DNA from: G025836975 sp048751585
GTDB taxonomy: Bacteria; Pseudomonadota; Gammaproteobacteria; Burkholderiales; Burkholderiaceae_B
Direction: 5' to 3'
Assembly: GCF_048751585.1 (NCBI RefSeq)
Contig: NZ_JAZHOB010000011.1
Location: 62,001-126,000 of the forward strand
DNA: 64,000 nt
Part shown: one piece after another, positions 9,120 to 18,023 of the stretch
How positions within the stretch are numbered: position 1 is the stretch's first letter
How the letters are laid out: every line of letters begins with the position of its first letter
Position numbers and translations under genes: made by a program
The notes under the pieces: model-generated
Told to the model about the DNA's origin: nothing
The model's database searches: none
What the model saw: the letters and a program-made list of their open reading frames with translations, nothing else

Positions 9120-9788
9120 ATGCACAGCCCTATGCTCACGTCCCAGCACTTCGTCCCGACCTCGCAGCGGTACTTGCGGGGGCTGGCCTGCATGGCGCTA
9201 TGCCTGTTTCTTGCGGCTTGCGGCTTTCACCTGAAAGGCGCTGTGCCCTTGCCGTTCAGCACGATCTACACCAATATCGAAGAAAATTCCGAGTTCGGTT
9301 CGGGCATACGGCGGGCCATCGTCGCCAGCTCGCCCGCCACGCGCTTCGTGTCCGAGCCCGCCCAGGCGCAAGCCCGGCTGACCCAGTTGGCCAACACGCA
9401 ATCGCTGCGCGAGCTTTCCCTTGATGCCCAGGGGCGGGTGGAAGAATACGAACTGAATCTGGAATTCGTGTTCCAGCTTACCGACGACAAGGGACACATC
9501 ATTCTGCCGCCGACCACCTTGCGGTCTACGCGTGAAATTCCTTACGACGACTCCGTGGTCCAGGCCAAGCAAGGGGAAATCGGCATCGTGTTCAAGGAAA
9601 TGCAGCAATCCCTTATAGACCGCGTGGTGCGCAGGCTATCCTCGCCGGACGTCGCCCATGCTTTCGCCAACGCCGAATCTCAGCCCGTGGACGAAACTCC
9701 CGGCGCCGCGACACCGGCCGCTCCCGCCATGCAGGCCCCCACGCCCTGGGGCGCTCCCCGTATCGTGCCGGATGCCGGCTTGTTCTAG
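9120..9788 (+). CDS. lptE: LPS-assembly lipoprotein LptE
   Basis: This outer-membrane lipoprotein plugs the LptD barrel and helps place lipopolysaccharide in the outer leaflet. It has 222 residues. The signal peptide ends in the lipobox LAAC (Cys34), followed by GFHLKGAVPLPF, a very typical LptE opening. The last 50 residues are rich in Ala and Pro and probably disordered. It starts 8 bases after the leuS stop, and holA follows 3 bases after its own stop; leuS-lptE-holA order is conserved in proteobacteria. Confidence 0.93.
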   Translation: MHSPMLTSQHFVPTSQRYLRGLACMALCLFLAACGFHLKGAVPLPFSTIYTNIEENSEFGSGIRRAIVASSPATRFVSEPAQAQARLTQLANTQSLRELSLDAQGRVEEYELNLEFVFQLTDDKGHIILPPTTLRSTREIPYDDSVVQAKQGEIGIVFKEMQQSLIDRVVRRLSSPDVAHAFANAESQPVDETPGAATPAAPAMQAPTPWGAPRIVPDAGLF

Positions 9789-9791
9789 GCC

Positions 9792-10856
9792 ATGGGACGC
9801 CGCCTCGACGCAGACAGTCTTTTAAATCAGTTTAAAAAGACGCCTACGCCCAACCTGGATGCGCTGTATGTCGTGTCGGGCGACGAGCCGCTGCTGGCCA
9901 TAGAAACCTGCGACGCCATCCGTGCTGCCGCAACGCAGGCCGGATACCGCGAACGCGTCAGCCTGGTGCTCGATGCGCGCAGCGATTGGTCCGCCCTGAT
10001 CGGCGCCACCCAGAATGTGTCGCTGTTCGGCGATCAGCGCCTGGTCGATGTTGCCATACCCACAGGCAAGCCGGGCAAAACGGGCGGCGAAACCTTGCAG
10101 AAGCTTGCCGCCATGGTGGAAAGCCGCGCCTTGGCCGACACACTGGTGCTCGTCAATCTGCCCCGCCTGGACAAGGCCACGCGCAACGCCAAATGGGCGT
10201 CGGCTCTGTTCGACGTGGCCACCTCCATCGAGGTCGCGACGATCGAACGCGCGGCGCTGCCGCGCTGGATCGCGCAGCGCCTGGCCCGCCAGGACCAGCA
10301 ACTGGACGCGGCGACGCTGGACTGGATGGCCGATAAAGTCGAAGGCAACTTGCTGGCCGCCTTTCAAGAAGTGCAGAAGCTGGCGCTTTTATACCCGCCC
10401 GGGAAGATCAGCGCGCCGGATGTTGAACGGGCGGTGTTGAATGTGGCCCGCTACGACGTATTCGGCTTGCGCGATGCCATGCTGGCCGGCAATGCCTCCA
10501 AGGCGCTGGCCATGCTGGCCGGCCTTAGGGCGGAAGGCGAAGCCTTGCCCCTGGTATTGTGGGCCATAGGCGAAGAGGTCCGTGTGCTGGCACGCCTGGC
10601 GGCCGTGCAGGCCGCCGGCCAGGATTTCCAGGCGGAACTGCGCCGGCAACGGGTATTCGGGCCGCGCGAACAGCTTTTGCGCCAGACACTGTCCAGGGTG
10701 CCGCAACGCGCCTGGCCCGCGGCTGTGCAGCATGCGCACGACATCGACCGCCTGATCAAGGGCTTGAAAGTTGCCGGCCGGCTGGACGACCCTTGGGAAG
10801 AGCTGGGACGCCTGGCCCTGCGCATCGCCGTCGTCCGGCAGACCGGGCCGCGCTGA
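9792..10856 (+). CDS. holA: DNA polymerase III delta subunit
   Basis: This clamp-loader subunit opens the beta sliding clamp. It has 354 residues, normal for HolA. Family features include LYVVSGDEPLLAIE near the N-terminus, the segment LVLVNLPRLDKATRNAKW, and the C-terminal region with AMLAGLRAEGEALPLVLWAI followed by the basic helix KGLKVAGRLDDPWEELGRLAL. Translation is probably coupled to lptE. Confidence 0.94.
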   Translation: MGRRLDADSLLNQFKKTPTPNLDALYVVSGDEPLLAIETCDAIRAAATQAGYRERVSLVLDARSDWSALIGATQNVSLFGDQRLVDVAIPTGKPGKTGGETLQKLAAMVESRALADTLVLVNLPRLDKATRNAKWASALFDVATSIEVATIERAALPRWIAQRLARQDQQLDAATLDWMADKVEGNLLAAFQEVQKLALLYPPGKISAPDVERAVLNVARYDVFGLRDAMLAGNASKALAMLAGLRAEGEALPLVLWAIGEEVRVLARLAAVQAAGQDFQAELRRQRVFGPREQLLRQTLSRVPQRAWPAAVQHAHDIDRLIKGLKVAGRLDDPWEELGRLALRIAVVRQTGPR

Positions 10857-10930
10857 TCCTGCGCGAGGCGCCATGCCACGCATCCAAAATACTGGGATAA
10901 TCCCTAAAAGCACGCAAACAATACACTGCC

Positions 10931-12220
10931 ATGACACACCATACCGACACCTCCTTCGCGGCCGAAGACGCCATCACCGACATGAGCATTCTTGGCCGGC
11001 AAGCCCGCCAGGCGGCCCGGCTGATGCGTAACGCCCCGGGGCAGGCCAAGGCGCAGGCGCTGCGCGCCATGGCCGAGCGCCTGCGGCAAAACAAAACCGC
11101 CCTGCAAGCGGAGAACGCCCGCGACCTGGCCGCCGCCAAGAAGAATCAGTTGGCCCCGGCCCTGCTTGACCGCCTGACGCTGTCGGACAAGGCCATCGAC
11201 ACCATGGCCGCCGGCCTGCTGCAGATTGCCGACATGCCCGATCCCATCGGCAGCCTGGGCGCGACCACCATCCGGCCCAACGGCATGCGGGTCGCCCAGA
11301 TGCGCGTCCCGCTGGGCGTCATCGGCATCATTTACGAATCACGGCCCAACGTCACCATCGACGCCGCCGCGCTTTGCCTGAAGTCGGGCAACGCGACGAT
11401 ACTGCGCGGCGGCAGCGAAGCCCTGCATTCCAACGTCGCGCTGGGCGCCATCATCGGCCAGGGCCTGGCCGATGCCGGCCTGCCGGCCCAGGCGGTGCAA
11501 GTGGTGGGCACCACCGATCGCGCCGCCGTCGGGCAATTGATCACCCTGACCGATTACATCGACGTCATTGTTCCGCGCGGCGGCAAGGGGCTCATCGCAA
11601 GGCTGGCGGCCGACGCCAAAGTCCCGCTGCTCAAGCACCTGGATGGCAATTGCCACCTCTACCTGGACGCGGCCGCCGACCTGGACAAGGCACACGACAT
11701 CGCGGTCAACGCAAAGACCTACCGCTATGGCATATGCGGCGCCATGGAGACCTTGCTGGTCCATGCGGACATCGCGCCGCGCATCCTGCCGCGCCTGGGC
11801 AAGACCCTGTCCGACAAGGGCGTGGAACTGCGCGGCTGCGAACGTACACGCGCCCTGCTGCCGCAGGCGCTGGCCGCCACCGAAGAAGACTGGCTTACCG
11901 AATACCTGGCGCCCATATTGGCCATCCGCATCGTCGACAGCCTGGACCAGGCCATGGACCACATCGCCCGCTACAGCTCTGAACACACGGAATCCATCAT
12001 TACCGAGGACCTGCGCGCGGCCGACCGATTCCAGCACGAGGTCGATTCCAGTTCGGTCTACGTCAACCTGCCGACCTGTTTCGCCGATGGCTTCGAATAT
12101 GGCCTGGGCGCTGAAATCGGCATTTCGACCAACCGCCTGCATGCGCGCGGGCCGGTCGGGCTGGACGGCCTGACCACCCTGAAGTGGGTGCTGACCGGCG
12201 ACGGCCAGTTGCGCGGGTAG
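10931..12220 (+). CDS. proA: Gamma-glutamyl phosphate reductase
   Basis: This is the second enzyme of proline synthesis; it reduces glutamyl-5-phosphate to glutamate-5-semialdehyde with NADPH. The 429-residue protein has the family segments VPLGVIGIIYESRPNVT and LKSGNATILRGGSEA, the catalytic cysteine region YRYGICGAMETLL (Cys269) and the C-terminal GLTTLKWVLTGDGQ. The N-terminus carries about 15 extra residues before the usual start. It follows holA by 74 bases; the HemJ-like gene begins 11 bases after its stop. Confidence 0.96.
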   Translation: MTHHTDTSFAAEDAITDMSILGRQARQAARLMRNAPGQAKAQALRAMAERLRQNKTALQAENARDLAAAKKNQLAPALLDRLTLSDKAIDTMAAGLLQIADMPDPIGSLGATTIRPNGMRVAQMRVPLGVIGIIYESRPNVTIDAAALCLKSGNATILRGGSEALHSNVALGAIIGQGLADAGLPAQAVQVVGTTDRAAVGQLITLTDYIDVIVPRGGKGLIARLAADAKVPLLKHLDGNCHLYLDAAADLDKAHDIAVNAKTYRYGICGAMETLLVHADIAPRILPRLGKTLSDKGVELRGCERTRALLPQALAATEEDWLTEYLAPILAIRIVDSLDQAMDHIARYSSEHTESIITEDLRAADRFQHEVDSSSVYVNLPTCFADGFEYGLGAEIGISTNRLHARGPVGLDGLTTLKWVLTGDGQLRG

Positions 12221-12230
12221 TCGGCCAGCC

Positions 12231-12647
12231 ATGCTCTGGATAAAGACATTCCATATTCTGTTCGTCACGTCGTGGTTCGCCGGCCTGTTCTACCTGCCGC
12301 GCATCTACGTAAACCTGGCGCAGGCCCAGGATGCTTCCGTCCAGGCCTGCCTGCTGGGCATGGCGCGCCGCTTGTACCGCTTCATGACGCCGCTGGCCGT
12401 GCTGGCCATCGCGTTCGGCTTGTGGCTGTTCGCCGGCTACGGCATCGGCATGGGGCAAGGCTGGATGCACGCCAAGCTGGCCGCCGTCGTCCTGCTGCTT
12501 GCCTACCATCTGTCTTGCGGCCGCATGCTGAAAAAATTCGAGCGCGGCGCGAACACGCACAGCCATCGGTTCTACCGCTGGTTCAACGAAATTCCGGTTC
12601 TTTTGCTGCTGATTGTCATTGCATTGGTAGTCCTACGGCCTTTTTAA
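12231..12647 (+). CDS. HemJ/CopD-like membrane protein (UPF0093 family)
   Basis: This is a 138-residue integral membrane protein with about four membrane helices. The opening MLWIKTFHILFVTSWFAGLFYLPRI is characteristic of the HemJ group, in which a conserved early His and a later Lys bind haem; HemJ oxidises protoporphyrinogen IX to protoporphyrin IX. The related CopD copper-resistance family shares the fold, so function is not certain. It lies 11 bases after proA and 12 bases before the methyltransferase gene. HemJ is the better call because of length and the first helix. Confidence 0.72.
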   Translation: MLWIKTFHILFVTSWFAGLFYLPRIYVNLAQAQDASVQACLLGMARRLYRFMTPLAVLAIAFGLWLFAGYGIGMGQGWMHAKLAAVVLLLAYHLSCGRMLKKFERGANTHSHRFYRWFNEIPVLLLLIVIALVVLRPF

Positions 12648-12658
12648 CTAGTTAAACC

Positions 12659-14167
12659 ATGACTGACACCAAACCCGGCAAAACGCTTACGCTGAAGAAA
12701 AAGACGCCTGCCGCGTCCGACTCCGCCACTGACGGCGAACGCCGCAAACGCAGCGGCGCACGCGCGCGCCAGGTTGAACAACTGGAGCGGGAACGCGAAA
12801 AGCAGCGGCAGGCACGCGTTGCGGCGCCGGTGGCTGCGCCCCGCCCCGCCGCCGGCAAACCAGCGGATGCCCCGGCCCGGCGTCCCGGCAAGCCACGCGA
12901 TGACGCCCCCGCCCCAAGGACCGGCCGGCCAGCCCCTGCCACGCAGCGGCAAGAGCCGGAACAGCGCGAACCCGTCATCCAGCGCAGCGCCACGCGCCGG
13001 CCCCGACACACCGCCAAAGCCGAAATCTTTCCCATATTCGCCCCCTGCCCGCAGGGGCTGGAAGAGGCTCTGGCCGCGGAAATGCAGGCGCTGGGGTTCG
13101 ACGACGCCCAGCCCGCGCGCGCCGGCTGCCGCTTCCATGCCGACTGGACCGGCGTATTGCGCGCCAACCTGTATTCACGCCTGGCCACGCGCATACTGGT
13201 CCAGGTGGCTCATGGCCCCGTCCGGCACGAAGACGACATACTGGAATTGGCGCAGGACACGCCATGGGAACGCTGGTTCGGCGCCGAACAAACCCTGCGG
13301 GTCGATACCTCGGCCATACGCAGCCCCATGCAAAGCCTGCAATATTGCAATCTGCGCGCCAAGGACGGCATTTGCGACCGCCTGCGCGATCTCGAAGGCG
13401 AGCGGCCCAGCATCGATACCGTCAGGCCCGATGCGCGGGTGCATCTTTTCCTGGACGAGGACAGCGCCACCCTTTACCTGGACACGTCCGGCGAATCGCT
13501 CTTCAAGCGCGGATGGCGGCTTGAGAAAGGCGAAGCGCCTTTGCGTGAAAACCTGGCGGCCGGCCTGCTGGCCCTTTCCGGCTGGGACCCTGCGCAGGCA
13601 TTGCTGGACCCATTCTGCGGCAGCGGCACCATACTTATCGAAGCCGCCTGGATAGCGCTGGGCGTGCCGGCGGGCATCTGGCGGCCTTTCGGCTTCGAAA
13701 GGCTGCGCGATCACGATGCGCGCCACTGGCGCGACATCAAGGACGAAGCGCGCTCGCACATTGCCACGCAACTGGAAAGCCCCATTGTCGGCTACGACCT
13801 GGATTCGCGCGCCATCGATGCCGCCCGGGCCAACCTGGAACGCGCCTGGCTGACGCCCGATTCCATACGCTTTGAAATCGGCGACGCCAGCACGGCGCCG
13901 CCCCCCGCCGACACCGGCTGGCTGGTAACCAACCCGCCTTACGGCGAACGCTTGCCCGACGACGATTCCGGCCTGTGGCGCGCCTGGGCCCAGAACCTGA
14001 AACAGCGCTACAGCGGCTGGCACGTCAATATCATTTCCAGCGATCTGGACCTGCCCAAGCAAATGCGTCTGAAACCTTTGCGGCGCTATCCTCTGCATAA
14101 CGGCGGCCTGGACTGCCGCCTGTTCAGCTTCGAAATGGTGGAAGCCAGCTACCGGAAGGAAAAATAG
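12659..14167 (+). CDS. rlmL: THUMP-domain class I SAM-dependent RNA methyltransferase (RlmL-like)
   Basis: Likely an N2-guanine methyltransferase of 23S rRNA (the G2445 type). The protein is 502 residues. Residues 1-115 are a low-complexity, strongly basic tail rich in K, R, A and P. A THUMP-type RNA-binding region follows (about 120-265), then a Rossmann methyltransferase domain with motif I DPFCGSGT (317-324) and the catalytic N-P-P-Y motif NPPYGERL (425-432). It corresponds to the RlmL half only; the RlmK half found fused in E. coli is absent. The basic tail is unusual and probably adds RNA affinity. Confidence 0.85.
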   Translation: MTDTKPGKTLTLKKKTPAASDSATDGERRKRSGARARQVEQLEREREKQRQARVAAPVAAPRPAAGKPADAPARRPGKPRDDAPAPRTGRPAPATQRQEPEQREPVIQRSATRRPRHTAKAEIFPIFAPCPQGLEEALAAEMQALGFDDAQPARAGCRFHADWTGVLRANLYSRLATRILVQVAHGPVRHEDDILELAQDTPWERWFGAEQTLRVDTSAIRSPMQSLQYCNLRAKDGICDRLRDLEGERPSIDTVRPDARVHLFLDEDSATLYLDTSGESLFKRGWRLEKGEAPLRENLAAGLLALSGWDPAQALLDPFCGSGTILIEAAWIALGVPAGIWRPFGFERLRDHDARHWRDIKDEARSHIATQLESPIVGYDLDSRAIDAARANLERAWLTPDSIRFEIGDASTAPPPADTGWLVTNPPYGERLPDDDSGLWRAWAQNLKQRYSGWHVNIISSDLDLPKQMRLKPLRRYPLHNGGLDCRLFSFEMVEASYRKEK

Positions 14168-14208
14168 TCGCTGCCGCGCCACGTTTTTTTGCATCGCAAC
14201 ATTGCCGC

Positions 14209-14249
14209 TTGCTTTTTACTAGGGTTAACCCGTATAATAGGGTTAACCC
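14209..14249 (+). promoter_or_regulatory. Strong promoter with two GGGTTAACCC palindromes flanking the -10
   Basis: TTGCTT (14209-14214), an 18-base spacer and a perfect TATAAT (14233-14238). The ten-base palindrome GGGTTAACCC occurs twice, at 14222-14231 inside the spacer and at 14240-14249 just after the -10, with centres 18 bases apart. This placement suggests a repressor operator. I do not recognise the regulator. Confidence 0.65.
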
Positions 14250-14266
14250 TTGAACGAAACGTTCAA
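14250..14266 (+). repeat. Perfect dyad in the 5' leader
   Basis: TTGAACG-AAA-CGTTCAA, seven-base arms and a three-base centre, directly downstream of the second palindrome. It may be a second operator or a small mRNA hairpin ahead of the small gene. Confidence 0.5.
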
Positions 14267-14288
14267 TTTTCATGTAAGAGGCCAAGCT

Positions 14289-14480
14289 ATGATCAACGTA
14301 GGCAAAGACACCCGTTTAACCGACGAACTCGAGCGTCAATTGATGATGCGCGCCATTGAAGAACAATACCGCTTCAAGCCGGTCGCGGCCCTGAAAAAAT
14401 TGTTCGCCAAGCTGTCTACCGCATCAAAAAGCGTACAGTCTCAGCCGCGCGCGACTGCCACGGCCCATTCCGCAGGCTAA
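14289..14480 (+). CDS. Small basic protein of unknown function
   Basis: A 63-residue protein, MINVGKDTRLTDELERQLMM at its start, with an amphipathic helical middle (AIEEQYRFKPVAALKKLFAK) and a Ser/Ala/Gln-rich tail. I do not recognise the family. The start at 14289 is supported by AAGAGG 7 bases upstream; the in-frame upstream start at 14250 would lie inside the dyad. The gene is convincing because it has its own strong promoter and terminator and is not a shadow of another gene. The Lys/Arg-rich helix could bind nucleic acid or membrane, but this is a guess. Confidence 0.7.
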   Translation: MINVGKDTRLTDELERQLMMRAIEEQYRFKPVAALKKLFAKLSTASKSVQSQPRATATAHSAG

Positions 14481-14542
14481 TTCCGGCCGCTGTCCCGCCT
14501 GAATCTCGGCCCACGCCGCAGGCAGGACGAATCGCCGTACCG

Positions 14543-14584
14543 CACCCCGAAAGCTGGATATGCTCCAGCATTTTGGGGTGTTTT
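14543..14584 (+). terminator. Intrinsic terminator of the small basic protein gene
   Basis: A long hairpin pairs 14543-14558 with 14564-14580, with one bulged base and one G-T pair and a five-base loop, followed by TTTT. It closes the unit begun by the 14209 promoter. Confidence 0.82.
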
Positions 14585-14644
14585 ACATGGCGCGCCCGGA
14601 ATGCACGATAATAACGGCCATTGTTTCCCTCGGCTGTTATTGCA

Positions 14645-15160
14645 ATGCATCATAATTCCCCCTCCCGCTCCGATTTTTCGACGCCCAGCCGCTGGCGCCG
14701 TTTCGCCTGCATGATGTATGAAGGTGTGCTGCTGTTCGGCGTGGTCTTCCTGGCCGGCTATCTGTTCGATACGCTTACGCAAAGCCGCAACGCGCTCATG
14801 CTCAGGCATGGCCGGCAAGCCATCCTGTTCATCGCCATAGGCGTGTACTTCATCATGTGCTGGCGCAAGCGCGGCCAGACGCTGCCCATGAAAACCTGGA
14901 ATATCCGGCTGGTCGACCGCAACGGGGCCAGTCCGCCGGCAGGCAGGCTGGTTTTGCGCTACGTGCTGCTGTGGCCCATACCGCTGCTGGCCGCCCTGCT
15001 GGTGCTGGCCGCGTCGCGCGCCACCGGCTACAGTTCCACCGACCTGTTCATCGTCTTCACCCCCTTTACCCTGTTCATCTGGACCTGGATCGACAGGGAC
15101 GGCCAATTCCTGCATGACCGAATTTTGGGAACCCGCCTGATAGATGTCCAAAAGCCATAG
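14645..15160 (+). CDS. RDD family membrane protein
   Basis: An integral membrane protein of about 171 residues with three to four hydrophobic segments. The RDD pattern is visible: WRRFACMMYEGVLLFGVVFLAGYLFD at the N-terminus, KRGQTLPMKTWNIRLVDRNG in the middle, and DRDGQFLHDRILGTRLI at the end. The family role is poorly defined; some members are linked to ion transport. An upstream TTG at 14621 is possible, but ATG 14645 gives the usual short N-terminus. No clear ribosome site is seen. Confidence 0.82.
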   Translation: MHHNSPSRSDFSTPSRWRRFACMMYEGVLLFGVVFLAGYLFDTLTQSRNALMLRHGRQAILFIAIGVYFIMCWRKRGQTLPMKTWNIRLVDRNGASPPAGRLVLRYVLLWPIPLLAALLVLAASRATGYSSTDLFIVFTPFTLFIWTWIDRDGQFLHDRILGTRLIDVQKP

Positions 15161-15291
15161 CGTTTCACAGTGGAAACCCTAATGTCATTCGCTTTCTGAA
15201 ACGTAGGGATTGCACAGAATCGGCTTGTCGTTCATGCTTCGGGGTAAAAGGAGCTAGCGCCCTCCCCACGCCCTGTTGAATCCAAAAGACA

Positions 15292-16965
15292 ATGAACGAC
15301 CAATACTCGGAGCTGTACCCGTCTTACCAGTGGTTTGTCCCTTCTCAATTCAACATCGCGCAAGCGTGCGTACACCGGTGGGCGGAAAATCCCGTTGAAG
15401 GCCGGCGCATTGCCATTTTCCATGAAAACGAGCTTGGACAGCGCGAAGTCTGGACTTATTCACGCCTGTCCGAGACGGCCAACCAATTGGCCAGCGGCCT
15501 GGTCAAGATGGGCGTCATGCCCGGGGACCGCGTAGCCATCGTCATGGGGCAGCGCCCCGAAACCGTGGCGTCGTACATGGCCGCCTTCAGTGTGGGTGCC
15601 GTTGTACTGCCGTTATCGCCGCTGTTCGGCGCCGACGGCCTGGCCGTGCGCCTGAAAGACGCCGAGGCCCGCGTGGCCATCGTCGATGCCTCGACCGGAC
15701 CCGAACTGCTTAAAGCGCAATTGCAATGTCCGGCGCTTACACAGATCATAGGCGTGGACTTCCAGCACGAGGCCATCCTTCCCTGGCGCTCGCTGCTGGC
15801 ACGCCAGCCTACGGCCTTCCGCCTGGTGCCCACCAAATCCAGCAGCCCCGCGTTGCTGCTGTATACCTCGGGAACCACAGGCGCCCCAAAAGGAGCATTG
15901 TTGCCTCACAGCGCACTTATCGGCAACCTGCCCGGCTTCGTCGCGTCGCAAAACTGGTTTCCGCAAAAGGGCGATATATTCTGGAGTCCCGCCGACTGGA
16001 CCTGGACCGGCGGACTGATGGACGCGCTGCTGCCCACCCTGTATTTCGGCCATGCCATCGTGGGCGCGCTGGGCCGGTTCTCGCCCACCCGCGCCTTCGA
16101 AATCATGGAACGCTACCAAGTCACCAACACCTTCCTGTTTCCCACTGCGCTCAAGCTGATGATGCAAGAGATCCCGCAGCCGCGCGAACATTACCGGCTG
16201 GCGCTGCGCGCCATGATGGCCGCCGGCGAAAGCGTGGGCCAGGTCGCTTTCGAATGGTCCCAGCAGGCGCTGGGCGTCACGCCCAACGAAATGTTCGGGC
16301 AGACGGAAATGAATTACCTCGTGGGCAATAGCCACCGCAAATGGATGGCCAAGCCCGGCAGCATAGGCCGGCCCTATCCCGGCCATCAGGTCGCCGTGGT
16401 CGATGCGCATGGACAGCCTTGCCCCGTGGACACCGTGGGCGAAATAGCCCTGAATCGCTACGATATCCACGGCCATCCCGATCCCGTCCTGTTTCTTGGA
16501 TACTGGCGCAATGAGGCCGCCACGCAGGCCAAGTTCATCGGGGACTGGTGCCTGACGGGCGACCTGGCCTCCATCGACAAGGACGGCTATTACTGGTACG
16601 CGGGCCGCAGCGACGACGTATTCAAGAGCTCGGGCTACCGCATAGGCCCCGGCGAAATCGAAGACTGCCTGCTGCGCCATGCGGCCGTCGCCAACGTTGC
16701 GGTGGTACCCAAGCCCGATGCCACCCGGGGCGCCGTCATCAAGGCCTATGTAGTCCTGAAGCCTGAAGCGCGGCAGCACGACAGCGATGCTCTGCAGGCC
16801 GAACTGCAAGAACATGTAAAGCAGCGCCTGGCACCCTACCAGATGCCTCGCGAAGTCGAATTCGTCGACCAGCTGCCGCTGACCAGCACAGGCAAAATCC
16901 GCCGCCATGTCCTGCGCGCGCGTGAGCAGCAGCGCATCGCCGCGGCTGAAAAATCGGGCAAATAG
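15292..16965 (+). CDS. AMP-forming acyl-CoA synthetase (medium-chain/acetyl-CoA synthetase-like)
   Basis: This enzyme activates a carboxylic acid to its CoA thioester through an acyl-adenylate. The 557-residue protein has the ANL-superfamily P-loop YTSGTTGAPKGALLPH (from Tyr191), the region GQTEMNYLVG, the hinge segment YYWYAGRSDDVFKSSGYRI and the C-terminal acylation lysine PLTSTGKIRRHVL (Lys535). The W-rich segment SPADWTWTGGLMDALLPTL is typical of MACS-type enzymes rather than long-chain ligases. It stands alone between the RDD and Hsp33 genes, so the substrate is unknown. Confidence 0.85.
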   Translation: MNDQYSELYPSYQWFVPSQFNIAQACVHRWAENPVEGRRIAIFHENELGQREVWTYSRLSETANQLASGLVKMGVMPGDRVAIVMGQRPETVASYMAAFSVGAVVLPLSPLFGADGLAVRLKDAEARVAIVDASTGPELLKAQLQCPALTQIIGVDFQHEAILPWRSLLARQPTAFRLVPTKSSSPALLLYTSGTTGAPKGALLPHSALIGNLPGFVASQNWFPQKGDIFWSPADWTWTGGLMDALLPTLYFGHAIVGALGRFSPTRAFEIMERYQVTNTFLFPTALKLMMQEIPQPREHYRLALRAMMAAGESVGQVAFEWSQQALGVTPNEMFGQTEMNYLVGNSHRKWMAKPGSIGRPYPGHQVAVVDAHGQPCPVDTVGEIALNRYDIHGHPDPVLFLGYWRNEAATQAKFIGDWCLTGDLASIDKDGYYWYAGRSDDVFKSSGYRIGPGEIEDCLLRHAAVANVAVVPKPDATRGAVIKAYVVLKPEARQHDSDALQAELQEHVKQRLAPYQMPREVEFVDQLPLTSTGKIRRHVLRAREQQRIAAAEKSGK

Positions 16966-17025
16966 TCTGGCGCCAGGCCCCGCCCGCCTCCATGGCGGTG
17001 AAACGATATGGGCTAAAATCAGCCT

Positions 17026-17949
17026 ATGAAAGATCAATTCAAGAAGTACCTGCTACCCGACCACAGTGCGCGGATCCAGGCGGTAAGGCTGACCGAAGCC
17101 TGGCAGACCGGCCTTGCCCACCAATCCTATCCCGAATGCGTCCAGCGCCTGCTGGGCGAACTGCTGGCCGCATCCATATTGCTGGCTTCCAACATCAAAT
17201 TCGATGGTTCGCTAGTCCTGCAGTTGCAGGGCGATGGCCCGATTTCCCTGATCGTGGTGGAATGCAATGCCGACCTTTCGGTGCGTGCCACGGTCAGCCT
17301 GCGCGAAGGCCACGACGTGCCGGCCGACGGCACCTTGCAGGCCTTGCTGAACACCCAGGGCAAGGGGCGCTTCATTGTCGTGCTCGATCCCAACCGCGAA
17401 ACCACCGGCATGCAGCCCTACCAGGGCGTGATTCCGCTGGAAGGCGACTCGGTGGCGCATGTGCTGGAATCGTATATGCGCAATTCCGAGCAATTGGACA
17501 CGCGGCTATGGCTGGCGTCCGACTCCACCCATGCGGCCGGCTTGCTGCTGCAGCGCCTGCCCACCCAGGGCGGAACGGAACCCATCGTCGAGCACTCGCC
17601 CGACGAAACCTGGAAAAGAGTGTGCCACCTAGCCTCCACGGTCAAGCAGGAAGAGTTGCTTGAACTGGATACCGACACCCTGATCCATCGCCTGTTCTGG
17701 GAAGAGAACCTGATCGCCTACGAGCCGCAGGACGTCCGCTGGCACTGTCCCTGCACACGCGAGCGCGTCGCCAACATGCTGCGCGGGCTGGGGCGCGAAG
17801 AGATCGAAGAGATACTGACCGAACAGGAGCAGGTGGATATCGTCTGCAATTTCTGCGGCAAGCCTTATCACTTCGATGCGGTCGACTGCGCAAGCCTGTT
17901 CGTGGACAACCTGGGAACCTCGTACGACGGAGACGATTCGGTCCATTAG
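17026..17949 (+). CDS. hslO: Redox-regulated chaperone Hsp33
   Basis: This cytoplasmic holdase is activated by oxidation and heat, when its zinc is released and two disulfides form. It has 307 residues, normal for the family. The C-terminal zinc switch is complete: CPC (Cys241 and Cys243) and CNFC (Cys274 and Cys277). The N-terminal domain has the typical FDGSLVLQLQGDGPISLIVVECN segment. No operon partner is evident. Confidence 0.95.
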   Translation: MKDQFKKYLLPDHSARIQAVRLTEAWQTGLAHQSYPECVQRLLGELLAASILLASNIKFDGSLVLQLQGDGPISLIVVECNADLSVRATVSLREGHDVPADGTLQALLNTQGKGRFIVVLDPNRETTGMQPYQGVIPLEGDSVAHVLESYMRNSEQLDTRLWLASDSTHAAGLLLQRLPTQGGTEPIVEHSPDETWKRVCHLASTVKQEELLELDTDTLIHRLFWEENLIAYEPQDVRWHCPCTRERVANMLRGLGREEIEEILTEQEQVDIVCNFCGKPYHFDAVDCASLFVDNLGTSYDGDDSVH

Positions 17950-18023
17950 CACCTGTTCACCTTGACAGGCCTTAAGCACTATCCACAATCGACGCCGTAC
18001 CGGCGCATGGATACATTGCGTCC

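Noticed and set aside
14250..14288. Upstream start for the 63-residue protein
   Set aside because: It falls inside the TTGAACG dyad and lacks a ribosome site; ATG 14289 has AAGAGG at good spacing.
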